Assembly: GCA_963422465.1 (NCBI GenBank)
Contig: OY730175.1
Location: forward strand, 868,001 to 932,000
From: Lichina pygmaea
Taxonomy: Eukaryota; Ascomycota; Lichinomycetes; Lichinales; Lichinaceae
Length of the DNA: 64,000 nt
Direction of reading: 5' to 3'
In this document: positions 11,421-24,315 of the stretch, one piece after another
Layout: every line of letters starts with the position of its first letter
Position numbering within the stretch: position 1 is the stretch's first letter
Notes under the pieces: model-generated
The model's database searches: none
What the model was told of the DNA's origin: nothing
Seen by the model: only the letters and a program-made list of their open reading frames with translations
Position numbers and translations under genes: made by a program

Positions 11421-11592
11421 GTTGTTGAGAAGTCATGGTGATTTGAAGGTGGCTGATGCTAATTTACTTCAATTTTGTGCAGGGAATGCACTGTCCACAC
11501 CGTTGCACTATCAGACACCCTTACGGAGTAAGCGTGTCCCGACCGAGCTAGCAAGGGGAGAGGAGGTATGAAGTACCTCCAAGGCACGGGTA

Positions 11593-12260
11593 GGATGGAT
11601 CCATCGTTGTTTCAACTGACAAACTGTTCCTGCAGAGACACCACCCTACGTACCTGTGATTGTCTGGTTCCCGTGCAGAGCCTCACTTCTTGTGCCCAAC
11701 CTGCACACTCGAAGCAGCACTGCCTTGTCCTTTGCCTCTTTTCTCTTTTTTTTTTTGATGGCACTCACTGCAATCATGATATGCTGTTGGAGAAACTCCA
11801 GATCATCTACAGAATGTATAGTACAGTAAGTTGTGGGGGAGAGCATGCGGTGGGGGAGAGGATACTCTTAGGGGGGGGGATGTTCCCACGGACTTCATCC
11901 TCATCTTCCTTCTCCAGAGCTACCGTACAGTACAGTACGTACGTACAGGTCTGTTACTGTAGGCCTGCAGAAGGATAAGACACAGCACGTATACAGCCGT
12001 AATCTTGAACGGTTCAACTCAGGCAGCTACGAGTACTGTAAACCCCTTCCAAGCGACAAACAGCGGTCCAACCAACTAACCTTTAGGCTATAGAAACCCT
12101 GCGGAATAAGCTGCTCTATCCCTGATTAGAAGCGCCTTCGGAAAGACCTGGTACCTCCGTCGGGGTACGATGGTGATGCTGATGATTACAAGTAGGTCGT
12201 TGTGCGGAAGTACTGTACGAGGGACAGTTACTGTATGTAAGCATCTCACGTCGGGTCTTG
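11593..12260. other. Intergenic
   Basis: No coding signal recognised. A poly-T tract (11745-11756), a short G run (11871-11879) and GTAC words (11925-11950) are present. Confidence 0.5.
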
Positions 12261-13864
12261 TCAGTGGTAAGAACGATGATGATATTTATTCCTACTGCGA
12301 TGATATATTAAAGACATGCTGTGAGCAGTGCTAGCACTGTGAGAACAGACACTGCCTCTATGAGAATGGATTGGCAGTTTTGTAGGTGCGAACAGGTGGC
12401 CGAGTATCTCGAGTCTGATCTTTCGTGTCCACTCCCGTTGTGTCCTGCGGTCTGGTGCCGATCTTGGCTTCCTGTAGACATGACGGACAAAGCAAAGGTG
12501 GGGGGTTGAACATCTGATCAGGGTGTTGCTGATGTGTCGTAGAACCAGCCTTGCGACCCTGCGTGCGTCTATCTGATGCCGTTCGCCGGGGCCAACGTCG
12601 AGCGATGGTGACTTCATATGGATGGGCATTGAAATCTGGCCGGCTTCTGTCGGTCGAGCCAGCATCAGGACAGAGCCGCCAGTGGGCCAACCATGCATCT
12701 GTCGGGCGCCGTCCGCCTTGCCCGATCGCCGCCGTCCGCGTCTGTCGTCGGTAGATGCGGTTGCGAGGCGGGAGCACGCCCAAGCTGCGGAACCGTGGAC
12801 TGCGTCACCCGGAGACGTCGGATGTAGTCCGGAACGTAGATCAGGCCATCCGGGTTCTTCGGTCGATCTCTGTCGCGCTCAGATGCTTCGGCATCGGATT
12901 GACGTCGTTTGGCGTCTGTGACACGTTCCGCTGACGCGCCTCGACGGCATCCGACCTTGTTGTGGCCGTATCTCTTTCTCTTGCCTCGTGTCGTCCGAGA
13001 CGGCACGAGCAACGACAAGCCGTGACCCAGCCTCTGGCGACGCAGCGAAACCCCCCTCCCGCGGCTCCCTTCGCCGCGTTCGTGTCCAGACCGGGATCGT
13101 CCCTGTCCTCGTCCGCGAGCGTGTCTCTACCGTCGCCGCCGAGGACAGCAGACTGCGTAGCCTCGCCGTGGAGTGTACCGTCGGAACCGACACCTTCGAC
13201 TGCGGACCGCGACGTACGGCGCTGTCTCAGCGAGGGATTCGAAGAGCTCGTCGCCCCGCAAGATGCCATCGTCATCGAGCTCGGGCGTACCGGCTACGAG
13301 CAGGAGTGTCGCGTTCCTCTGGACCCGTCGTGTCTAGTTGCAGTCGAGTTTGCTTCGGCGATGGAATTTCGCTTCGCTTGCCTCTCATCATCTCGAGCGA
13401 GCGACTCTCGGGGTCAGGCTGGCATCGACTATCCGCTTGGCCCGCTTGCGGGCCGCCTTCAAGGTCCGCTGGTGCCCGAGGGCCTACAGAGCAACGGGAC
13501 TGTTCGGCCGGATTTGGAGCATGGTCGACATGGCCGAGTCGTGAGGCAGACCTCGAGCCCGGTGCCGATTCACACGATCCGGCCTGGATTCCTTCGCCTT
13601 CGGCCATGTGCCATTTTAGAACATCACAACGACAGAAGACTGGAGCTGGTCAGACGATGTCGAACGTGGTCTTGCAAGCTCATCGTCCGAGGTTCCACGC
13701 CAAGTGGCCTTGGTCAAACGATACCAGGTAGGAAATGCGTTGTTCAAAGACAGTCTTCTGGCCACCTTGACAAGTGACCTGAACACATGCGCAGAACGAG
13801 AAATCTCCAGGCTCTCAATCCGATCTCTCTCGTCAACAACGCGAAGCCTAAGCTTCCAGACCAA
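12261..13864. other. GC-rich tract with unresolved overlapping ORFs
   Basis: Open frames of 80-270 codons occur on both strands (for example 12962-13777 plus and 13275-12841 minus), as expected by chance in GC-rich DNA. None matches a family I recognise, and I could not connect them by convincing splice sites. A minus-strand gene with short exons is possible (peptides ELDDDGILRGDELFESLAET and KNPDGLIYVPDYIRRLRVTQ look protein-like) but is not supported well enough to call. Confidence 0.3.
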
Positions 13865-15006
13865 AAAAAGTACTCGAAAAGTGCGTACGTACGTACGGAG
13901 GTACGTGTGTGCCAGTACGTATGTACAGCACGGTCAATGTCCCAATGTCAACCTTCCGCGGGAGGAAACGGCTCTCGCAAGTCAAGTTGCCATAGATCCT
14001 CGGCCATGTCAACAGCAGAACAACATGGCAGCCCACGGCCGAGCAGATATCAGGCCAGACATGTGCTCGGCATGTTGAAACCTAGGCATCATCTCAGGAC
14101 GCCGGGAAGACAATTGATGAATCGAACATACGTAGCAGTGTGAATTGAGTGCCACAAGACTGTTGGCCTGTAGCCCAGCCACGGTGGGGGCCACCTGTAC
14201 GTAAGTACGTCGCAGAGAAAAGAGAATGTGAGAAGAGCCAATTAATTGATCAACGAGATGACGTGGACAGGAGTATTGTAGGGGCTGAATCTTCGGAAGG
14301 CCCTGGCCGGGCCTCGGCAGCGGTGGGGTTACGAGTACAAAGCTACAAGCACGTGATCTGAGGACCATGATGACTAAGAGCTCAATGTCATCAGGGAAGG
14401 CTGCGGTAACCGACATCACCCCCATGTGAAGACGGGATCACAAATTGTAAAGTGGCGATCCCTTGTCCGAGACTTTCCATCTCTCCGGCGACGACGGACT
14501 ACTTCTGTCTCGGTGAGACGCATGCTCGGGTAGTGTCGGTCGGCCCGATGCCAATACTTATGATAGCTGTTTCGCTGCTCGGTCTCGCCTGTAGCAGCGG
14601 CGAAGCCTAAACCAACCGCTAACTACAGGGGAAAATCACGCCAAGAGCCACCGACGCCTCGATCCATCTCCGGCCATGCCGTCAGCACAAAGGACCCTGA
14701 CGGAGTAGTCGTAGTACGAGGAGGCCAAGCGCTACGTACACACTACGTAAGTAGTGACCAACACCAACCGTGAGAACTCTCGGGGGAGGTTGCATCACTT
14801 TTGTGCGGTACGGACACATGTACTCCGCACATCTTACTGCCACTCATCTCCATCTTGAAGCACCGGGTGGAGCGACGCCAAGGATGACACGGACATGCTC
14901 GAACGACGGGGGTTGTCGCTGTACGATACGTACGGAGTACGTTGATTCGATATCCGTTTCGCCCTTAGCGCGGACGAGAAGGCCCGTCACCGCTACGGCC
15001 CAATAA
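13865..15006. other. Intergenic, AT/GC mixed, GTAC-rich
   Basis: No convincing gene. GTAC/TACGTA words cluster at 13882-13925 and 14190-14215. Confidence 0.5.
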
Positions 15007-15014
15007 TATAAAAT
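15007..15014 (+). promoter_or_regulatory. TATA box upstream of the 199-aa ORF
   Basis: TATAAAAT. Between it and 15476 I found no ATG on the plus strand, so the first AUG of a transcript starting here would be that of the ORF at 15476. Confidence 0.4.
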
Positions 15015-15475
15015 ACCACCACCGTCGCGGCGAAGTCACCAACACCATCGACCGAGAATAAGCAATACAAGAGCCTCGAGGCAGTGACAGAGAGCAGCAT
15101 ATCGACATTCGGCCCTTGTGGTGCCAAGCTACGTTACGTACCGGCCCACAGAGACGGCAGCGCTAAAGGGAAAGAACGAAGGCACACACGGCCGTTTCGA
15201 CCGCTTGAGGACGGCGTGGCTAGATCCAGCGCATCAAGGTCGCTTGCGCGGTCGGGAACGGACCGTCGCATTGGGCCGAGGCCGCCGTCGGACCCCGCAT
15301 CTGCTCGAGGCCCTCGATCAGCTCGCGACCGGGCTCAAGGGTCCAGTTCGTCGACAGCGCTCGCCCGCAGCCGATCCACCTTGCTCGGTTGCGGTTGCCG
15401 CCGGTCGATTCGACACACGTTGCGTCGGAGGAGGTGCCCGACCTTACCGACGCCGCTCTCGCCGCCGCTCCCAAG

Positions 15476-16075
15476 ATGCCACCGGGACGCGGCGCCTCCG
15501 TCCGCAGGCAGCAGCCGTTCAACCTGCGTCTTCCTCCCCTGCCTCAGCCTTCGCTGCGGGGCCGGACCGGCCAACTTTCGCCGCGGAACTACGACGTCGA
15601 GCCGGGCGATCCGATGGACCATCGAGCGAGGGCCCAGGGGCCGAGCTCGCCCGGCGGACACGGCGGCACTCCGGCCTCGCCGTCGGGCACGGCCGTGACG
15701 ATGGCGACGACGACGGCGGCGGCGGCGGTGGCGACGGCCGGTCCGTCGAGGCAGCCCGACGCGGCCGGCTACCCTGCACCACCCCCTTCGTCCGCCTCGC
15801 GATCGAGGAAGCCCATGACGGAGGCGCAGCGTCAGCTGCTGGCCTTTCAACGCGAGTTCGTCCGCAACACCTCGCGCGCGACGAGAGCGGCGCCCGTCGG
15901 CGCTGCGAGCCCGGGCTCTCCACGTCTCATCCCGCTCGGCAGTCCCGGCCCGGTGACGCCGCTGCAGCTCGAGGACGATGCCCCCGGCGGCGACTATCTG
16001 AGCGCCCGTGGCGGCTCTCACACGGAAGCCTCGACGACCGGCATGATGCCCGAGTCCGGAGTGTCCGACACGTAG
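15476..16075 (+). CDS. Uncharacterised 199-aa Pro/Ser/Ala-rich protein
   Basis: Single-exon ORF from ATG 15476 to TAG 16073-16075. It is predicted disordered (Pro, Ser, Ala, Gly, Arg) except for one amphipathic-looking helix, EAQRQLLAFQREFVRNTSRA, around residues 112-131. The tail is acidic (LEDDAPGGDY). Support comes from a TATA box at 15007, an apparently ATG-free leader of roughly 430 nt, and a frame that stays open far upstream. Longer open frames overlap it in the other plus frame and on the minus strand (16132-15335); I reject these because they are Arg-rich shadows without an in-context ATG, but composition alone cannot settle the strand. Family not recognised and no function proposed. 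Confidence 0.45.
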   Translation: MPPGRGASVRRQQPFNLRLPPLPQPSLRGRTGQLSPRNYDVEPGDPMDHRARAQGPSSPGGHGGTPASPSGTAVTMATTTAAAAVATAGPSRQPDAAGYPAPPPSSASRSRKPMTEAQRQLLAFQREFVRNTSRATRAAPVGAASPGSPRLIPLGSPGPVTPLQLEDDAPGGDYLSARGGSHTEASTTGMMPESGVSDT

Positions 16076-16915
16076 GGGCAGGGCCCCTCGGCGGCGCGGC
16101 CGGACCGGCTCGAGCCTCGGACCCAGGCCCATCTACGAGCCGACGCCGCGCTCGCGACCTCATAGCATATCTGCATTGCGAAGGCGTTTAGACTCGGGCG
16201 CACGAAGTACGCGCGAGACGACGAGCGAGTCACGCAACGGCCTTTCCACCGCCACGTCGGTCTCTTTCTCGGAGCGATGCTCATGGGCCCGTTGCCGCCG
16301 CTGGTGTCGATCGGGGAGCTGCATGCCTCGTCGCACGACGCCGTCGGGCCTTGCCCGGTCGTTCTCATCTCATATCTACTCGTCGGACGCCTGCATATAT
16401 ACCCGCTGGAACAAGGTCTGCGCTTCCGGTCGTTTCTTGCCTGTCAGATTCCTCTTCCAACGTCGGTCTTCTTGCATTTGTTGTCCCTGGCGGATCTCTC
16501 CAGCAAAAGTCAAGCCGTCCACTCTTGTTCGCCATCCCCTCCTCGAGATGCTCCCATCTCCCTGCATTCTCATCGACCAAGCCCGCCCCCCCCCCCCCCC
16601 CCCCCCCCCGACTGCATGCGTCGAGCACGTATGATCGAGTCTGGCAAGGTCCGACTCATACCGACGCTTCGGTGCAGTCGTGAAGCAAACGGCACGGAAG
16701 TCGAAGCTCGAAGCGGAAGACCACGCGCGGAACAATGCTACTGGAGGAGCTAGCCTTGCAAGGGTGAACGCACGTCGTGGAACATCTCTGATACGTCAAT
16801 GAGTCACCTGCGTCATTCCGTATTTAGACATCAGGAACAGATCTGTACGTGAGCCAGCGAGCAGACGTATCCCGACGCCCTTTCGCATCGTGACCGGTAC
16901 TAGTATCAGCTCACT
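16076..16915. other. Intergenic with poly(C) tract
   Basis: Contains a 24-nt C run at 16586-16609. ORFs crossing it (polyPro in one frame, polyGly on the other strand) are repeat artefacts. Confidence 0.6.
16586..16609 (+). repeat. Poly(C) tract, 24 nt
   Basis: Uninterrupted C homopolymer. Confidence 0.95.
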
Positions 16916-16923
16916 CTATATAC
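16916..16923 (+). promoter_or_regulatory. TATA box of the PfkB kinase gene
   Basis: CTATATAC 65 nt upstream of the start codon at 16988, a normal fungal spacing for TATA plus a short leader. Confidence 0.5.
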
Positions 16924-16987
16924 AGTACATAGCTGTGGACTCGTTCCACCATCCATACGCCAGAGCCTGCAACAGCCAATCGGCACG

Positions 16988-18785
<1,798 letters not shown>

Positions 18786-19460
18786 GCTCCTAACGAGCAA
18801 CAGCAAGATTTATCTGCAGAGCAGATGCAGTACGAGGCGTACCGGGGCGAAGGAATCTTTAAGCTTTCGGATTGCTATTTTGTCGCATCCGCTTCCGCTC
18901 GAGAAGGCTTCACTCCTCTGCAGGGAGAAGAGCAGTCAGCATCGGCAAGGCCGCCGCCGGAGTTATAAATAACGCCGTCGGTGAGCCATGTCCGAGATGG
19001 AGATACAGTCGACCCCGCCTCTGGACATCTTCGGGGGCCGTGAGATGAAGGCGGCCCACGTCAGCCGGGTCGAAGGAACGAGGGAACTAAACCCAACTGA
19101 TGTCTGCCGAGCAGGGCCCGGCACAGCACCTCATTGGCGGTGCGTGCCGTGTCGACGCCGGCCTCTGCCCCCGGTGGTGCAGCGAAGCGTGCGACGGTAC
19201 GAAGGAAGCAGCACCGTAAGCCGGCTCCTCTTCTCACTTATCACGTCCAATCTGTGCAGCGTGCAACAGCAACCGTTGGAGCCTGTCGCGCCAAGGATGC
19301 TTCGGTCCAGCCTTCATCGACTTGGCGAGCTGGTCTTTTGAGATGGGGATCTATCCATGTTGAAGCTTCGAACGAACGACTCTTGCGATAGCTCCGTCGG
19401 GAGACCAACGCTCGCTGCTGCAGCCGCCACCGACTTCAACCCTCCGTCGCCGGCTGCGCG
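18786..19460. other. Intergenic
   Basis: No gene recognised; presumably 3' flank of the kinase and promoter of the next gene. A TTATAAATAA motif lies at 18962-18971. Confidence 0.5.
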
Positions 19461-21094
19461 ATGGAGCACTCGGCCCCCTACAGACCAATGCAGCTGCAGC
19501 TCGGGGAGCGATCGCGGTCGAGTCCATCGAGCGCGAACTGGGGCGCACCTGTCTTCGAGCCGCCGCCGTCCGGACCAGCGTCCGACGGCGGACATGCAAA
19601 GGCCAGATCGCGACTTGGACTCGGGCGCATCGGACGGTACTGGAGGCATGTGCTGCTCCTGGTGCTCGTGCTGACCACTGCAGCGCTGCCGGGTGTCGTT
19701 GCGCGAAACATCGGAAAGCTGGCCCTGCGCGGGGTCGACGACTGCACCCCCAGCGGGCAGTTCGTCGGTGTGGCCGGCCTCGGGCGCGGCGCGGGCACGT
19801 TGATCGACCCGTTCGCGCCGATGCACCTGCTCACGATCACGCTCCGGCTCGGCTCCTTTGGCTTCTTCGTGTCCAAGTCGATCGACGTCGTCTGGGACGT
19901 GGTCGTCGGTCGTGGCGGGCAGGCCATCCTCTTCTACACCGCCTACCGGGTCTTTGCCAAGGTTCTCTGCTGCACCATGGAGAAGCACGCGATGTCGCAT
20001 CGGCTCTATTCGAGCGTCGCCTTTGAGGGCGTCACCTTTCCCACCACCTGGCGCTTGATCCTGGACCGGCAGCACTGGGCCGCCGGGTGGCGAGCGCGCC
20101 TGACGATCCTGGGCATGATCCTCGGCAGCGTCTACATCATCTCTTTCCCGACCCTCGTCAGCGCCATGACGGGGTACGCGACCGAGTACGAGCCGTTTAT
20201 CAGAGTCGAAGAGTGCGTGTCTGCGAGAAACAAGTCTTGGTCATGAGGTTCTGACGTGGTGGGACACAGGAACCTGATTCGCTTTTCCGAGTTCCGTCGA
20301 CCCGTCTTTGTCGTCGAGGACGGAAGCCGGGTCGGACAAGGGGAGAGCTGGCCGATCTTGGACGAGACCAGCGCCAACGCTCAACATATACGACAATGTA
20401 AGGTCGAGAGAGGGACACGGTACTCGAGGCGGGAAAGAAAGAAAAGAAACCGCAGTACCGGCGGGCTAACGTGTTGCCGGCAGACGTGAAGAAAGGCTGG
20501 GACGATGGCCACGAGTCGAGCGTGACCGTGGACGGCAAGGACTGGAGCGTCCCGTCTCCGCCGCTCACGATCGTGGCCGGCTCGGCCGTGGATCGGCTCT
20601 TCCTCAACGGCACGGCGTACGACAGCGCCTTCCTCGCCCAGGCCGGCGTGTGCCAGACGACGCGGAGGTACGTCTGGGGGTTCTCGGTGCTGCTGCTGTT
20701 CATCGTCAGCATCTTCACCCTCGTCTTCAGCCTGATCATGACGGCGCTGTGGGCCTGGGCCGAGGCGACGAGCACGCTGGCCCGGTCGGAGCGCACGCTC
20801 GGCGCGACACGGGCCGCGGTCGACCTCGCCGCCTTTGTGCGCGACGAGATGCGCAGCGCCGGCGGCGGCGGCGGCGGCGCCGGCGCCGGCGACGTCGATG
20901 TCGACTCGCTGTCGGACAAACAGCTGCTCCAGAAACTCGACCGCAGCTCCAACGGCGTCAAGTACTCGTGCTCGTACGCCGCGGACGGGGCCGGTGTCGG
21001 CATCCGCGCCGTCCGCGCCGAGCTGCCGACGTCCAACCGTCGACGGCGGAAGAGAGCTTCTCGGGACTCGGGCAAGGAAGGTCTCTTACCATGA
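19461..21094 (+). CDS. Conserved-looking fungal integral membrane protein, unknown function
   Basis: Three exons, 19461-20212, 20270-20397 and 20484-21094 (donors GTGCGT and GTAAGG), total 1491 nt, 496 residues, all phases closing. A disordered N-terminus precedes a first transmembrane helix (about 60-81, YWRHVLLLVLVLTTAALPGV). A conserved-looking block follows (SKSIDVVWDVVVGRGGQAIL near 150-170, then TMEKHAM), then helix 2 (about 214-240) and helix 3 (about 356-385, VLLLFIVSIFTLVFSLIMTA). Between helices 2 and 3 is a polar segment (FRRPVFVVEDG, NGTAYDSAFLAQAGVCQT) that may face the outside or lumen. The tail is soluble with a Gly/Ala stretch and Arg-rich end. I recall such proteins as widespread, unnamed Pezizomycotina membrane proteins; no activity is known to me. 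Confidence 0.82.
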
Positions 21095-21608
21095 TCAGCA
21101 TGATCATGATCATCAATCTTCCTTTTCCCCATCTCCTCGTTCCCACGATAACTTGCAAAGAACCTAGCCTTGAAGGAGCAAAATTTTTTTTTTTGAAGAA
21201 ATCTGTCATCGATCTTGAGTAAATCAATGTTTGACGTTGATCCTGCTGCTGCTGCTGCTGCTGCTGCCGCATAGTGCCACTGATGATCCCGATGATTAGC
21301 TAGTTCTCCCCGATCAATCTATCGGTTGTGACCCTCATCTTCTTGCCGCTGCTCGCTGCTCGCTGTAGTGTTCACAGTTGAACAATCAAGCCCTCTCTTG
21401 TTTTTGGGTTTTTGGGTTTTTGGGGGGGGGTTTGTTTTGTTTTCTTGAATGAAGAAAAACTTGAAAACAGTTGACTATGATGATGATGATGATGATGAAG
21501 AAGGAAAGGAAGAAGGAGAAGGAGGAGAAGAAGGAGAAGAAGAAGAAGATTGATACAGTACAGAGTACTCTGTACAGTGTATAGAAGATGGATGAGAGAG
21601 AGGACAAG

Positions 21609-21685
21609 AACACAGTACAGAACACAGAGTACAGAATGCAGAATGCAGAACACAGAATACAGAACACAGAACACAGAACACAGAA
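21609..21685 (+). repeat. CAGAACA/CAGAAT-type minisatellite
   Basis: About ten imperfect 7-bp units (CAGAACA, CAGAATG, CAGAGTA). Confidence 0.85.
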
Positions 21686-21935
21686 GATAAATAGCAGAGA
21701 GTAACATCTGCAAGAGCGAGAGAGCCAGGACAGATTGACAAGAGAGTCCAGACAGAGTACAGAGTCCAAAGAATGAACATGCTGTGTCTTCTTGGATCAA
21801 CAATCTTGATATTCACTTTCTTCCTCTCTCCTCCTTCTCCTCTTTCTTCTTCTCCTCCTTCTTCTTCCCCTCCTTCTCCTTGTCAGGGCTGGAGAGTTGT
21901 TCACAAGATCCAGGAAGCAAAGACTTGGGGATGAG

Positions 21936-22030
21936 ATGTACTGTACTGTACTGTAATGTAATGTACTATGCTGTACTGTACTGTACTGCACCGCACTGTA
22001 CATCGTACTGCACTGTACTGCACTGTACTC
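21936..22030 (+). repeat. TGTAC pentanucleotide array
   Basis: Roughly fifteen degenerate copies of CTGTA/TGTAC in tandem. Confidence 0.85.
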
Positions 22031-22572
22031 ATACATACAGAGGGAGATTTTGGTAAGAAAAAAAGAATAAAGAATGTAGTGGGGTCTTGTCAAATAAGAA
22101 GAGAAAGATCCCCTGGGTCAGAATGTCATGCTCATGGCAAGACCCAAAGAAAGAAAGAAGAAGAAGAAGAAGAAGAAGAAGAAGGAGCAATCTTCTAAGG
22201 ATAAATGTTGAATTGATGTATTCTGAAAAAAAAAAAAGTCGATCATGCTAGATCTAATCCCTAGAGAGCGAGCCCCTTTCGGTCGCCACCGTCGCCCTTC
22301 GTCCGCCGACCTCCGAGACCGTCGGCGTCCTTGACCTCTCGACGGACGAAGCCGACGAGGACGAGCCGCACGTCTTCACATCCTCGCCTCGACGACGGAA
22401 GCCCGTGCGACGAAGGAGGCCGAAGAGAAGAGAAGAGAAGAAAAGAAAGACAAGGAGAGGGGTATCGCGAGACGGTGCCTGTGGTACGCTCCCGACCTGT
22501 GCAACGGTGTCATCATGATGCGACGGCGTCCGGGGATCGCAAGCCGTGTGTCGGCCACGTGCCCGAGAACGC

Positions 22573-24315
22573 TCAATAGAACTCGTACGTCGCCTCGCCA
22601 GAATTGACCTTGACCTGTTCGGAAGACGCAGCGGTCAGCAGACAGAACGTCACGAGACCGCGGCGGCACGTCTCGCGACGTGGCGATGCCCGCCACTTAC
22701 CGTGCAGCCCTCTATAATCTCGCCGTCGACGACGACGGGCTCGCCGTCCTGCAGGTACTTGCCGTTCTCGTACCGACAGTCGCAGCTGAGGTCGTCGCCG
22801 ACGATCTTGACGTTGAAGTCCAGCTTGCCGTGCTTGTTCGTGGGCTTGTTCTGGAAGACCGACAACCACTTGCCGTTGCTTTGGCTCACGCCAATGTTCT
22901 GCACGTCGCGGGAGGTGAGCAGGTGCTCGACGTGACCGACGCCCTCGGCCGGCAGCGTCGTCCGCGGCGAGGAGGGAGGGAGAGCAACGGAGGAGCAAGG
23001 GAAGACGTACGACGGGTGCCCAGTTGCCGGTGTCACCACCATCACCCCACGTGCACGCCTTCTCGAGCGACGTGCCCTTCGGGTTGACGTAGTACTGCGC
23101 CGACGTCTTGACGCCGTTGTCCTTGAAGGTCTTCTCGCTGTCGGGACAGGTGAGCTCGTACGGGTCGCTGCCAGCCGGATCCAGCGAGGCCGGGATCGTC
23201 ATGGACTCGGTACCTTGGACGGCCAGAGCCAGTCAGCGCTCGAGCGTCGGTCGGTCGGTCGGTCGGTCGGTCGGTCGGTCGGTCGGTCGGTCCCGAGCAA
23301 GTCACTCACCGGGATAATCCGTTCGGCACACGGGGACCGACACGCCCACGGTGTTGTGCACCTTGACGCCACCGACGCCAGGGACGCAGAGCTTCGACGA
23401 GACGCCGCCACCGGGAAGGTACAGCTTGCCGTTCCTGCACGCGATGCCGCCGACCGACTCGCCCTTGGCGCCCTGCTCCTTGGGCCACTGCGCCTTCTCG
23501 TAGCCGGGCGGGCAGAAGTACGAGCACATCATGTCGTCGCCGCAAGGGCCCTTCTTCATCGTGACGATGTTGGTGATGGAGCTGCCGTCACCGCTGTAGG
23601 TGACCCGCTGCAGGCCGGTCCATCCGCCGAGACGAAGATGGTCGAGCGCGACGGCGCCGTACTCCGAAGGGAACTGAGAGCAGTCCAGCTCACCGTCCGG
23701 GAAGTCACGATCGACGCCCTCGCCGCCGGACGGGGCCGTGTAGACCACCGCCGGCTTGTCGGACTCGCCCTCGTCCTCGTACTTGCCTTTGCTTTGCGGC
23801 TCAGACGAAGGGGACGGCGAAGGGGACGGCGAAGGGTCCGACTCCGGCTCAGACTCCGACTCAGGCTCCGACTCGGACTCCGGCTCAGACTCCGGCTCAG
23901 ACTCCGGCTCGGACTCCATCTCAGACTCCGGCTCGGACTCCGGCTCGGACTCCGGCTCGGACTCCGGCTCGGACTCCGGCTCGGACTCAGGCTCAGGGGA
24001 TGCTTCGGGCGACGGGGTCGGGGATTCGGCGTTCTCGGGAGCCTCGGGCGACTCGGCTTGGTCGACAACCTTCGCTTCCTTCTTGGTCTTCGTCTCGGCG
24101 AGCTGTCCACTGTTGCCGACGATGACCAGAGTACCGTCCTCGAGACCCTTGGTCACGACATCGTCGGGCACGACCTTCCCGTTGAGTATGTAGACAATCT
24201 TGGTGGTGGGAGTTCTCTTCTCGACGTGGGCGTGACCGTGACCGTGCTGGTGACGATGCGGCTGGGCCACGGCGGTCGCCACCGCGACCGACAGGGCGAT
24301 CCACGACAGCTTCAT
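22573..24315 (-). CDS. SUN-family secreted cell-wall protein (Sim1/Uth1/Nca3/Sun4 type)
   Basis: Predicted secreted wall protein of the SUN family (GH132), which acts on beta-glucan during septation and wall remodelling. Exons 24315-23310, 23213-23011, 22898-22701 and 22614-22573; total 1449 nt, 482 residues, phases all match. It begins with a signal peptide ([18 protein letters not shown]), then a His-rich and KR Kex2-like site. Residues about 95-170 are a low-complexity Pro-Glu-Ser-Glu repeat with a Ser-Pro run. The SUN domain covers about 195-482: [64 protein letters not shown] joined to [17 protein letters not shown], then [13 protein letters not shown] and the terminal [11 protein letters not shown] encoded by a 42-nt last exon. 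The Cys-rich SUN signature is intact. Intron 1 contains a TCGG tandem repeat. Confidence 0.93.
23247..23292 (+). repeat. (TCGG)n tetranucleotide repeat in intron 1 of the SUN gene
   Basis: About eleven perfect TCGG units within intron 23309-23214. Confidence 0.95.
23836..23996 (-). repeat. Pro-Glu-Ser-Glu coding repeat
   Basis: Twelve-bp codon repeat (units of GAGCCGGAGTCC and variants) encoding PESE tetrapeptides in the linker between the signal region and the SUN domain. Confidence 0.9.

Larger units (their letters stand above)
9090..11590 (-). mobile_element. Second pogo/Fot1-type transposon, different family, inactivated
   Basis: A 2501-bp element with TIRs of about 120-130 bp (9090-9220 and 11590-11471), beginning CCCGTGCCTTGGAGG on each end and flanked by TA at 9088-9089 and 11591-11592. 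Inside the left TIR are a 10-bp-stem hairpin (9150-9172) and two direct copies of ACAGTGCAACGGT (9176-9188, 9193-9205); the right end keeps diverged versions. TIR sequence and transposase differ from the neighbouring element, so this is an independent insertion of another family. Confidence 0.88.
21095..22572. other. Intergenic, dense simple repeats
   Basis: No gene. Contains a CTG run (21240-21267), an ATG run (21477-21498), GAA-rich sequence (21500-21550), a CAGAACA-type minisatellite (21609-21685), a TGTAC pentamer array (21936-22030) and another AGA run (22157-22183). ORFs here (poly-Ser, poly-Leu, CVLCSVFC-like) are repeat artefacts. Confidence 0.75.

Noticed and set aside
6549-11590. 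Possible intact autonomous transposon able to move the 28364 element
   Set aside because: Both transposase frames contain several stops, and the first has lost a catalytic Asp. Neither can be active as written.
15118-16191. 357-codon plus-strand ORF overlapping the 199-aa ORF
   Set aside because: It lacks an ATG start, is Arg-rich, and has no motif. The alternative frame has the first ATG after the TATA box.
16365-16753. ORFs with polyPro or polyGly
   Set aside because: They are produced by the C24 homopolymer at 16586-16609.
21372-22198. Several short Leu/Ser/Cys-rich ORFs
   Set aside because: They translate microsatellites and minisatellites in all frames.
23756-24193. Gly-Ser-Asp repeat ORF opposite the SUN gene
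   Set aside because: It is the antisense of the Pro-Glu-Ser-Glu coding repeat.
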